Below are positions 1 to 6,465 of a DNA stretch of 8,809 nt, piece by piece (position 1 is the first letter of the stretch; each line of letters starts with the position of its first letter). This DNA comes from Pseudomonadota bacterium (lineage in GTDB: Bacteria; Pseudomonadota; Alphaproteobacteria; Sphingomonadales; Sphingomonadaceae): positions 1 to 8,809 of the forward strand of contig JAEWCK010000221.1 in assembly GCA_023390675.1 (NCBI GenBank), in the 5' to 3' direction. The notes under the pieces are model-generated. The model made no database searches and was not told where the DNA came from. It saw only the letters and a program-made list of their open reading frames with translations. Both the position numbers and the translations under genes were made by a program.

Positions 1-557
1 GGCGTGAGCGCATTGGCGATCACGCCCTTGCCCGCGAGCTCCTTGCCGAGCGACTTGGTCAGGCCGATCACCGCCGCCTTCGACGCCGAATAGGCGCTCG
101 CATTGGGATTGCCCTCCTTGCCGGCGACCGAGGCGATGTTGACGATCCGGCCATAGCCGTTCTCGAGCATGAACGGCACGACCGCGCGATTGCAGTAGAA
201 CAGCCCGTTCAGATTGATGTCGATCACGCGCTGCCACGAATCGATTGGATATTCGTGGACCGGCGCGGTCGCCCCGGTGATCCCGGCGGAGCAGACGAGC
301 ACATCGACCCGGCCGAGCGCGCGAGCAGTCTCCGCAGCAGCGCGAGCAACGGCATCGGCATCGGTGACGTCGAGCGCGACCGTGTGCGCCGCGCCGACAT
401 CCCGGGCGGCCTCGGCGAGCACGTCAGCGTTGACATCCCAGAGCGCGACCTTGCCGCCCTCGGCGACGAAACGCCGGGCGACGGCGCGGCCGAGGCCCGA
501 GGCCCCGCCGGTGACGATCGCGGTGCGGCCCGCGAAGCGATCGGGATAATGCGTCAT
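1..557 (-). CDS. SDR-family NAD(P) dehydrogenase, probable L-2-keto-3-deoxyrhamnonate 4-dehydrogenase (LRA5-like), 3' truncated
   Basis: This is a classical short-chain dehydrogenase of which 185 complete codons are visible; the C-terminal part lies beyond the left edge. Seen: cofactor loop TGGASGLG at residues 16-23, D41 at the end of strand beta-2 (usually a sign of NAD preference), D63, a CSAG variant of the NNAG motif at 89-92, and a full catalytic tetrad N115, S143, Y156, K160. The ATG at 557 overlaps the TGA of the upstream hydrolase gene (ATGA), which fixes the start and implies translational coupling. By context it would oxidise the C4 hydroxyl of 2-keto-3-deoxy-L-rhamnonate, giving the diketo acid that the neighbouring hydrolase cleaves; it should be cytosolic. 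The fold and active site are certain, the substrate is inferred. L-rhamnose 1-dehydrogenase (LRA1) is also an SDR and is the main alternative. Confidence 0.88.
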   Translation of the reverse strand, partial: MTHYPDRFAGRTAIVTGGASGLGRAVARRFVAEGGKVALWDVNADVLAEAARDVGAAHTVALDVTDADAVARAAAETARALGRVDVLVCSAGITGATAPVHEYPIDSWQRVIDINLNGLFYCNRAVVPFMLENGYGRIVNIASVAGKEGNPNASAYSASKAAVIGLTKSLGKELAGKGVIANALT

Positions 558-1411
558 CCGAGCACCGCCTCGCCGAGATTGCGCCACGCGACGACGTTCT
601 GCGTCTGCTCGCCGAGCCCGGCGATCCGCAGCCGCATCGTGTCGCCGGCCTTGAGGAAGATCGGATCGGGCTTCTTGCCCTCCCCCACCCCCGGCGGGGT
701 TCCGGTGATGATCAGGTCCCCGGGATAGAGCGTGATGTAGCGGCTGACATAAGCGATGATCTCGCGCACGCTGAAGATCATCGTCCGCGTGTTGCCGGTC
801 TGCATGCGCTCGCCATTGACGTCGAGGGACATGTCGAGATTCTGCGGGTCGCCCAGCTCGTCGGGAGTCACCAGCCACGGGCCGACCGGGCAGAAGGTGT
901 CGTGCCCCTTCCCCTTGCTCCACTGGCTGCCGCGCTGCTTCTGGTTGAAGCGCTCGGAGACGTCGTTGGCGATGGTGTAGCCCGCGACATGATCGAGCGC
1001 GTCCGCTTCCTCGACATAGCGGCAGGTCTTGCCGATCACGACGCCCAATTCGACTTCCCAGTCGCTGTGCGTCGAATCGCCGGGCAGCATGACTTCGTCG
1101 TTCGGCCCGGTGAGGCTGGAGAGCGCCTTCATGAACATCACTGGCTCGGTCGGGATCGGCATGCCCGATTCATGCGCGTGATCGACATAGTTGAGCCCGA
1201 TCGCGACGATCTTGCCGATGCCCTTGACCGGCACGCCGAGGCGGACACCGGTATCAATCGCGGGCAAGCCTGCGGGATCGATCCCCGACAGGCTGGAAAG
1301 CGCGTCGACGGTGATGTCGGCGACATGCGCCGAGAGATCGCGGACTACGCCCTGGTCGTCGACCAATCCGGGCTTTTCGCTTCCTTGCGGGCCAAAGCGG
1401 CAGAATTTCAT
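554..1411 (-). CDS. Fumarylacetoacetate hydrolase family protein, probable L-2,4-diketo-3-deoxyrhamnonate hydrolase (LRA6-like)
   Basis: A 285-residue cytosolic FAH-family enzyme. The N-terminal part (1-60) is the variable region common in bacterial members, followed by the catalytic domain (about 67-278). Seen: GLNYVDHAHE at 72-81, metal ligands E119 and E121 in the DWEVELGVVIGK segment, D150 in NDVSER, the K168-G-H-D segment, and ITGTPPGVG at 235-243. In the alternative L-rhamnose pathway of Sphingomonas, and in the parallel L-fucose pathway of Xanthomonas, a hydrolase of this family splits the 2,4-diketo-3-deoxy acid to pyruvate and L-lactate. Placement between rhamnonate dehydratase and an SDR supports that role here. 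The start at 1411 lies 18 bases after the rhmD stop, with a purine-rich GGAAGAG stretch in the gap; the stop overlaps the next start by 4 bases. Generic annotation as ureidoglycolate lyase or acylpyruvase is possible from sequence alone. Confidence 0.9.
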   Translation of the reverse strand: MKFCRFGPQGSEKPGLVDDQGVVRDLSAHVADITVDALSSLSGIDPAGLPAIDTGVRLGVPVKGIGKIVAIGLNYVDHAHESGMPIPTEPVMFMKALSSLTGPNDEVMLPGDSTHSDWEVELGVVIGKTCRYVEEADALDHVAGYTIANDVSERFNQKQRGSQWSKGKGHDTFCPVGPWLVTPDELGDPQNLDMSLDVNGERMQTGNTRTMIFSVREIIAYVSRYITLYPGDLIITGTPPGVGEGKKPDPIFLKAGDTMRLRIAGLGEQTQNVVAWRNLGEAVLG

Positions 1412-1429
1412 CGGAGAGGCTCTTCCTTC

Positions 1430-2617
1430 TCAGTGCGTGTAGGGTCTGTGCATGGGGAGGTCGCGGTTTAGCTCGACGCCGAATCCGGGGCTGTCGAGTG
1501 CGCTGGCCTTGAGGCGGCCGTTCTGGGGTACGGGCTCGCCGATCAGCTGGGGATGGAACATCGGCACGACCTCGGTGGGGCCGGGGTGCATCATCAGGAA
1601 CTCGGCGAACGGCGAGTTATGCCGGGTGATGACGAAGTGGTAGCTGTAGACGCTCGAGCCGTGGGGGATCATCAGCACGCCCTTCGAGTCGGCATAGGCC
1701 GCGATCTTGACCAGCTCGGTCACCCCGCCGCACCAGCCGACATCGGGCTGGATGATGTCGCAGCACTCCATATCCATCAGCATGCGAAAGCCCCAGCGGG
1801 TCGCCTCGTGCTCGCCGGTGGTGACGAGCAGGCCGGTGGGCGCGTTCCTCTTCAGCTGCGCGTAGCCCCAGTAATCGTCGGGGCTGAGCGCCTCCTCGAT
1901 CCATTTGAGCCCGCATTCGTCCCAGGCGCGCTGCGCGAGCCGCGTGGCATAGTCGAGGTCGAGGCTCATCCAGCAATCGAGCATCAGCCAGAAATCGTCG
2001 CCGACGCGCGAGCGCATCTCGGCGAGCTCGGCGATGTTCTTGTGGAGCCCCTCGACTCCCTCGGCGGGGCCGTGGTGGAGCGGCAGCTTGCCGCCGATGA
2101 AGCCGAGCTGCTTCGCCACGTCGGGTCTGGCGCCGGTCGCGTAGAATTGCAGCTCGTCGCGGACGGCTCCGCCCAGCATGTGGTAGACCGGCTCCTGCCG
2201 CAATTTGCCGAGCAGGTCCCAGAGCGCGAGGTCGACCCCCGAGATGGCGTTCACCACCAGACCCTTGCGGCCGTAGTACTGCGTCGAGAAGTACATCTGG
2301 TCCCAGATCTTCTCGACCTCGTGCGGGCTCCTCCCTTCGAGGAAGCGCGCCAGATGCCGCTCGACGATGAACGCCGCGGGCTCGCCCCCCGTCGTCACCG
2401 CAAAGCCGATCGTCCCGTCCTCGGCCTCGATCTCCACCACCAGGGTGCCCAGCACGTTGATCCCGAAGCTCTGCCGGCTCTGGCGATATTCGGGATAGCG
2501 CGCCATCGGCGTCGCGATGTGATCGTCGATCCAGTGGCCGCCGCCCTGATCGTGATAATCCGCACCACCACCCCGCACCGTGAACGCGCGGACGTGCTTG
2601 ATCTTCGACAGGCTCAT
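1430..2617 (-). CDS. rhmD: L-rhamnonate dehydratase (enolase superfamily)
   Basis: This 395-residue protein dehydrates L-rhamnonate to 2-keto-3-deoxy-L-rhamnonate. It matches remembered E. coli RhmD (YfaW) along its whole length, including the N-terminal DYHDQG and HWIDDHIATPM segments, QSFGINVLGTLVVE, GGAVRDE-QFYATGARPD, LMLDCWMS and the C-terminal PGFGVELNRD. Aligning by eye, the Mg ligands are D214, E241 and E269, and the acid/base dyad is H319 (PHGSSVYS) with D292 (QPDVGWCGG); all are present. The ATG at 2617 overlaps the TGA of the upstream glycosidase gene (ATGA), so the two should be translationally coupled. Length is normal for the family. RhmD enzymes also accept related acids such as L-lyxonate and L-mannonate, so the in vivo substrate rests partly on the hydrolase and SDR downstream. 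It commits rhamnonate to the non-phosphorylated route instead of the RhaBAD kinase route. Confidence 0.97.
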   Translation of the reverse strand: MSLSKIKHVRAFTVRGGGADYHDQGGGHWIDDHIATPMARYPEYRQSRQSFGINVLGTLVVEIEAEDGTIGFAVTTGGEPAAFIVERHLARFLEGRSPHEVEKIWDQMYFSTQYYGRKGLVVNAISGVDLALWDLLGKLRQEPVYHMLGGAVRDELQFYATGARPDVAKQLGFIGGKLPLHHGPAEGVEGLHKNIAELAEMRSRVGDDFWLMLDCWMSLDLDYATRLAQRAWDECGLKWIEEALSPDDYWGYAQLKRNAPTGLLVTTGEHEATRWGFRMLMDMECCDIIQPDVGWCGGVTELVKIAAYADSKGVLMIPHGSSVYSYHFVITRHNSPFAEFLMMHPGPTEVVPMFHPQLIGEPVPQNGRLKASALDSPGFGVELNRDLPMHRPYTH

Positions 2618-3999
2618 CGGCGTGCCCCCGTCGTCGCGTCGAGCACCAGCGCCCAGTCATTGCCCGGCGCGGTGTCGCCCGGCGGATCGAAGCGGTGCGT
2701 CCCCTTGTTGGCGAAGGCGCCGATCGCCTGCGTCTTGCCGTCGCGCGGCGAATACCAGCTCGCACGCACCTGGCCGCCGGCGGTCTTGCCCAGCCGCATC
2801 GTGAACGGCCGCCCGGTATAGGTGTAGGCGAAGGCATAGGTCTTGCCCCGGCTCGCCAGCACGCGATCGTAGCGCACGCCATTGTCGGCGATCAGCGACT
2901 GGTCGGGCACGCGCTCGAGCATCGGGCGCGACTCGATCAGCGCGCGCAGGTAGCGCATCTGGTTGGCGCCCGGCGCCTCGATCGCCTCGGTCCACGGCGT
3001 GACCGGCTCGAAATTGGCCGTGTCCGCGCCCGGCGTGAAGAACTGCATGATGTGGTTCTCGCCGTAGGTGTGCCCGAACGCGCCCGCCATCACTGCCCAC
3101 CACGCGTAACGGCGCGCGTCCTCGGCCTTCCAGCGCGGCTGCGGCGTCGGCTCGTGCAGGCCCTGCGGGATGTTCTCGTACGAAGGCTCGCCGTCGATCA
3201 CCGGCTTGGCGGGCGTGCGGATCCAGTCGTCGGCGACGTAGCGCCAATTGTCCTCGGCATGCGCGCTCGCGCCTTCCTGCGCATAGGAGCGGTGGCCCGA
3301 CTGGAACATGTTGAAGTCGAGCCACGGCGCCGTGTGCCATTGCCACGCCGAATCGGTCCGTCCAATCGGATGGAAGGTCATCAGGTGATTCGGATCGTAG
3401 CGCTTGATCGTCGATCCCAGCGCCTCCCACACGGCGCTGCGCATTTCGGAGCGGGTATCGCCGCCGTTCAGCCAGACGATATTGGGCTGGTCCTTGTAGC
3501 GATCGGCGAGGAAGCGCCCATAGGTGGACGCGTTCGTGAGGTTGAGCGTGCCCGCATCGGCGATCGAGCCCCAGCACGGCACCAGCGCCAGATAGATGCC
3601 GAGCTGTTCGGCGCGCTTCGTGACCCAGTCGAGATGGTCCCAATAATCATATTCGCCGGGCTTGCCCGGATCGCTGCCCGGCGTGGTGCGCGGGCGGGCG
3701 GGATCGCCGTCGATCAACGCCGGGCCGGTCGCCGGATTGGTCATCTTGGCGGTGTGGAGCACCATGATCTGGACGACGTTGAAGCCCTGGCGCTTGCGCG
3801 TGACGAGATAGTTCTCCGCCTCGGCACGATTGATCCGGCTGAGCAGCAGCCAGCCGGTGTCGCCCATCCAGAAGAACGGCTTGCCCCCGGCGAGCAGATA
3901 ATGGCCGCCCGGCGCCACCGAGAGCGGCGGCGTCTGCGCGGCGGCCGGCGTCGCCGCCGCTGCGGCGAGCGCGGCCAGCAGGATCGAGCCCGCGTGCAT
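2614..3999 (-). CDS. Secreted GH140 apiosidase-like glycoside hydrolase (DUF4038 plus C-terminal putative collagen-binding domain)
   Basis: A 461-residue protein from the chosen start. It has a hydrophobic signal peptide (about 5-21, likely cut near AAA-Q), then a TIM-barrel DUF4038 domain (about 25-355) and a small beta-rich C-terminal domain (about 368-456) of the type called putative collagen-binding (Pfam PF12904). Seen: FFWMGDTGW at 43-50, RQGFNVVQIM, IVWLNGGD ending at D181, HPIGR, and VIDGEPSYE with E271. D181 and E271 are my candidates for acid/base and nucleophile; the founding GH140 enzyme, BT1012, uses an Asp and a Glu. GH140 releases apiose-linked side chains from rhamnogalacturonan II, and apiose there carries L-rhamnose, which fits the rhamnose genes downstream. 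ATG 3999 is chosen because AAGGA lies 6 bases upstream; an in-frame ATG at 4059 overlapping the glcF stop is possible but lacks an obvious ribosome site. Other DUF4038 proteins have unknown substrates, so specificity is inferred. Confidence 0.86.
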   Translation of the reverse strand: MHAGSILLAALAAAAATPAAAQTPPLSVAPGGHYLLAGGKPFFWMGDTGWLLLSRINRAEAENYLVTRKRQGFNVVQIMVLHTAKMTNPATGPALIDGDPARPRTTPGSDPGKPGEYDYWDHLDWVTKRAEQLGIYLALVPCWGSIADAGTLNLTNASTYGRFLADRYKDQPNIVWLNGGDTRSEMRSAVWEALGSTIKRYDPNHLMTFHPIGRTDSAWQWHTAPWLDFNMFQSGHRSYAQEGASAHAEDNWRYVADDWIRTPAKPVIDGEPSYENIPQGLHEPTPQPRWKAEDARRYAWWAVMAGAFGHTYGENHIMQFFTPGADTANFEPVTPWTEAIEAPGANQMRYLRALIESRPMLERVPDQSLIADNGVRYDRVLASRGKTYAFAYTYTGRPFTMRLGKTAGGQVRASWYSPRDGKTQAIGAFANKGTHRFDPPGDTAPGNDWALVLDATTGARR

Positions 4000-4005
4000 C
4001 GGATT

Positions 4006-4014
4006 TCCTTCCCC
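4006..4014 (-). promoter_or_regulatory. Ribosome binding site of the glycosidase gene
   Basis: Read on the minus strand this is GGGGAAGGA, whose AAGGA core ends 6 bases before the ATG at 3999. It is the clearest Shine-Dalgarno sequence in the window and is the reason for preferring this start over the in-frame ATG at 4059. Confidence 0.65.
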
Positions 4015-4055
4015 TGAAAGCGCGGGCATTCGGGCAGCCCGCCGCCTGCATTCCT

Positions 4056-5381
4056 TCATGGTATAATATGACTATTTGAGTCAACCGCGCGAGGCGCGCG
4101 CGCTGCGATTTGCGGCGGAATCGGGCCGCCGGTCGCCCAGTCGAGCAGCTCGACCGTATGGACCACGGGAATGCCGGCGCGCGGCGCGATCTGCATCGCG
4201 CAGCCGATATTGCCGGTGGCGATCACGTCGGCGTTCAGGCGTGCGAGATTGGCCGCCTTGCGATCGCCGAGCTGGCCCGCGATCTCGGGCTGGAGGATGT
4301 TGTACGTGCCCGCCGATCCGCAGCAGAGATGCGCCTCGATCGGCGTGCGCACGGCATAGCCTGCATGCGCGAGCAGCCGCTTGGGCGCGTCGGTGACCTT
4401 CTGTCCGTGCTGGAGCGAGCAGGCGGCGTGATAGGCGACAGTCAGCCCGCGTCCGTCGCCCGGCGGCAGATCGGCCGCGATCAGCAGCTCGCTGATGTCC
4501 TTCGCCAGCGCCGAGACCTGCGCCGCCTTTTGGGCATAAGCGGGATCCTCGCGCAGCATGAAGCCGTAATCCTTGATCGTCGTGCCGCAGCCCGATGCGG
4601 TGACGACGATGCCCGCGAGCCCGCCGCTCTCGATCTCGCGCGTCCACGCATCGACATTGCGGCGCGCGGCGGCGAGCCCGTCCTCCTCGCGGCCCATGTG
4701 GTGGACCAAAGCGCCGCAACAGCCCTCGCCCGCCGCGAACACCACGTCATAGCCCGCGCGATTGAGCAGCCGCACCGCCGCGGCGCGGAACTCGGGGCGC
4801 AGCACCGGTTCGGCGCAGCCCTGGAGCAGCGCGACGCGGCCTTTGGCGCCCGGTACCGACGACGGCGCAGTGCTAGCAGCTTTGGGCAAGCTGCGCGGCG
4901 CGAGCGCGAGCATCGCCGCCAGCGGCTTGAGCGGCCCGACGAAAAGTGGCGCGAACGGCCGCCCCAGCTTCGCCGCGTTCAGCGCCATCCGGAAGCGGCC
5001 GGGATAGGGCAGCACCCACGCCAATATGCTGCGCAGCATCCGCTCGTGCCACGGCCGGTCGTAATGCGCGTGGATGTACGCCCGCGCGTGGTCGACCAGG
5101 TGCATGTAGTTCACCCCCGAGGGGCAGGTGGTCATGCACGACAGGCAGGAGAGGCACCGGTCGACATGCTTGACCACTTCAGCGCTGGGCCTGCGCGCGT
5201 TCTCGAGCATGTCCTTGATCAGATAGATCCGCCCGCGCGGGCTATCGAGCTCGTCGCCGAGCAGCACATAGGTCGGGCAAGTGGCAGTGCAGAAGCCGCA
5301 ATGGACGCATTTGCGGATCACGCCCTCGGACGCGGCCGTGGCCGGATCGGCGAGCTGCTCGGGAGTGAAATGGGTCTGCAT
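4056..5381 (-). CDS. glcF: Glycolate oxidase iron-sulfur subunit GlcF
   Basis: This 441-residue protein is the Fe-S electron-transfer subunit of the membrane-associated glycolate oxidase, passing electrons from the flavin subunits toward the quinone pool. Two ferredoxin-type 4Fe-4S motifs are complete: C25, C28, C31, C35 (CVHCGFCTATCP) and C76, C79, C82, C86 (CLSCLSCMTTCP). Two cysteine-rich CCG-type domains follow, with C221-C222-G in EGCCGALVHHMG and C353-C354-G in HLCCGSAGTYN, plus C265 and C321. The ATG at 5381 directly abuts the glcE stop (TAG then ATG, no gap), in line with the conserved glcDEF order. Length is close to that of E. coli GlcF. The last ten residues (VDSNSHIIP region) are encoded by unusually AT-rich DNA that appears to double as a regulatory site. 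Lactate-utilisation Fe-S proteins (LldE/LutA) are shorter and lack this layout, so GlcF is the better call. Confidence 0.95.
   Translation of the reverse strand: MQTHFTPEQLADPATAASEGVIRKCVHCGFCTATCPTYVLLGDELDSPRGRIYLIKDMLENARRPSAEVVKHVDRCLSCLSCMTTCPSGVNYMHLVDHARAYIHAHYDRPWHERMLRSILAWVLPYPGRFRMALNAAKLGRPFAPLFVGPLKPLAAMLALAPRSLPKAASTAPSSVPGAKGRVALLQGCAEPVLRPEFRAAAVRLLNRAGYDVVFAAGEGCCGALVHHMGREEDGLAAARRNVDAWTREIESGGLAGIVVTASGCGTTIKDYGFMLREDPAYAQKAAQVSALAKDISELLIAADLPPGDGRGLTVAYHAACSLQHGQKVTDAPKRLLAHAGYAVRTPIEAHLCCGSAGTYNILQPEIAGQLGDRKAANLARLNADVIATGNIGCAMQIAPRAGIPVVHTVELLDWATGGPIPPQIAARAPRAVDSNSHIIP
4057..4086 (-). promoter_or_regulatory. AT-rich block with palindrome: candidate operator or internal promoter
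   Basis: Positions 4057-4084 are about 70 percent A/T inside a GC-rich region. A perfect 5-base inverted repeat, TGACT and AGTCA around a 5-base spacer, lies at 4069-4083. On the minus strand a TATTAT hexamer (4063-4068) and TTGACT (4079-4084) are present, but they are only 10 bases apart, so they do not form a standard sigma-70 pair. The block covers the last codons and stop of glcF and lies directly before the only sizeable gap of the cluster. A regulator site controlling the glycosidase and rhamnose genes separately from the oxidase genes is the likeliest reading; no regulator gene is visible, and the function is inferred from composition and symmetry only. Confidence 0.4.
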
Positions 5382-6464
5382 CTAGAAGCGCCCCGTCTCG
5401 AACACGCCCGCCGGATCGAAGGCGCGGCGCACCCGCGCCTCGAGCGCCGCGAGCGGTGCGGGCTGGGGATGTAGCGCGGGAACGGCGGCGCGCATCGCGG
5501 CGTCGGCGCGGACGAGCATCGCATGACCGCCTGCCGCGGCTGCCGCAGCGCGGGGATCGGCATCGCTCGCGAGCCATACGAGCCCCCCGGCCCAGTCGAA
5601 CAGCCAGTCGGCTTCGGGCAGCGCTGCGACCAGATCGGGCGCGCGCGTCGCCGGGACGATCACACGCCACAATGGCTTGTCCGCCGGCAGCGGCGTCGCG
5701 TGCCGCACGGCGTCCCATAACGCCGCGCCATCGATCGCCTCGAGCCCGCCCAAAGTCGCGGCGCGCGCGGCGATCGAGCTGGGGAATCCGTCGAGCCGGA
5801 GCGCAGTCACCGGACCGCCTTCCCAATCCGGCAGGTGCGCCGCCGCGCTCACTTCCGCCGCCGAGCCTGTCGCCTTCGCCATCGCCGCGACCGCCGCCGC
5901 CGGACCCAGCCCGCGTATCACCAGCGTCTGCTGCTCGCGCGGTGCAGGCAGCACCTTGAGCGTCAGCTCGGTGATCGCCGCCAGCCGGCCCCAGCTCCCG
6001 GTGACCAGCTTGGGCAGGTCATAGCCGGTGACGTTCTTGACCACCTTCGCCCCCGCGACGAACTTCTCGCCGCGCCCCGAGACGGCGGTGAAGCCCAGCA
6101 GATGATCGCGCGCCGCGCCGCGGCTCAGCCGCGCCGGCCCCGAGACTCCCGCCGCGATCACTCCGCCGATCGTCGCGCGCGCCTCGCCTCCCAGGATCGC
6201 GGCATGGTCGAACGGATCGAACGCCAGCATCTGCCCTTCGCCCGCGACCAGCGCCTGCACCTCGGCGAGCGGCGTCCCCGCGCGCACGGTCAGCACCAGT
6301 TCGGGCGGATCGTAATCGACCACGCCGGCAAAGCCCCGCATGTCGACGACCGCCGCGTCGGTCTCCGCGCCGATCGCGTCCTTGCTCCCGCCGCCGCGCA
6401 GCCGCAGCGGCCCGCCGCCTGCGACGATCTCGCACAATTCCATGATGTCGGCCGGGCGCAGCAT
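5382..6464 (-). CDS. glcE: Glycolate oxidase FAD-binding subunit GlcE
   Basis: A 360-residue FAD-binding (PCMH-type, FAD_binding_4) subunit that partners GlcD. Seen: LRLRGGGSKDAIG at 20-32, VVDYDPPELVLTVRAGTPL at 48-66, GQMLAFDP at 77-84, GGVIAAGVSGPARL at 100-113, VVKNVTGYDLPKL at 141-153, WLFDWAGGLVWL at 287-298 and the closing FDPAGVFETGR at 349-359. The same string of motifs in the same order is known from E. coli GlcE. ATG 6464 is chosen because it matches the E. coli N-terminus (MLR...) and lies one base after the glcD TGA; the reading frame stays open upstream but that part is glcD sequence in another frame. A second ATG seven codons in is possible but less likely. The middle section (190-260) is Ala-rich and poorly conserved, as usual for this subunit. 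Confidence 0.93.
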   Translation of the reverse strand: MLRPADIMELCEIVAGGGPLRLRGGGSKDAIGAETDAAVVDMRGFAGVVDYDPPELVLTVRAGTPLAEVQALVAGEGQMLAFDPFDHAAILGGEARATIGGVIAAGVSGPARLSRGAARDHLLGFTAVSGRGEKFVAGAKVVKNVTGYDLPKLVTGSWGRLAAITELTLKVLPAPREQQTLVIRGLGPAAAVAAMAKATGSAAEVSAAAHLPDWEGGPVTALRLDGFPSSIAARAATLGGLEAIDGAALWDAVRHATPLPADKPLWRVIVPATRAPDLVAALPEADWLFDWAGGLVWLASDADPRAAAAAAGGHAMLVRADAAMRAAVPALHPQPAPLAALEARVRRAFDPAGVFETGRF

Positions 6465-6465
6465 T

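Noticed and set aside
554..2617. L-fuconate pathway instead of L-rhamnonate
   Set aside because: The hydrolase and SDR families serve both sugars, but the dehydratase matches RhmD motif by motif; L-fuconate dehydratases are a different enolase subgroup.
1553..4017. Long overlapping plus-strand frames opposite rhmD and the glycosidase (1553-2821 and 2695-4017)
   Set aside because: They are shadows of well-supported minus-strand genes; no family motif or ribosome site supports them.
4110..5474. 454-codon open frame on the plus strand opposite glcF
   Set aside because: Low-complexity Arg/Ala-rich translation with no domain; it mirrors the codon bias of glcF.
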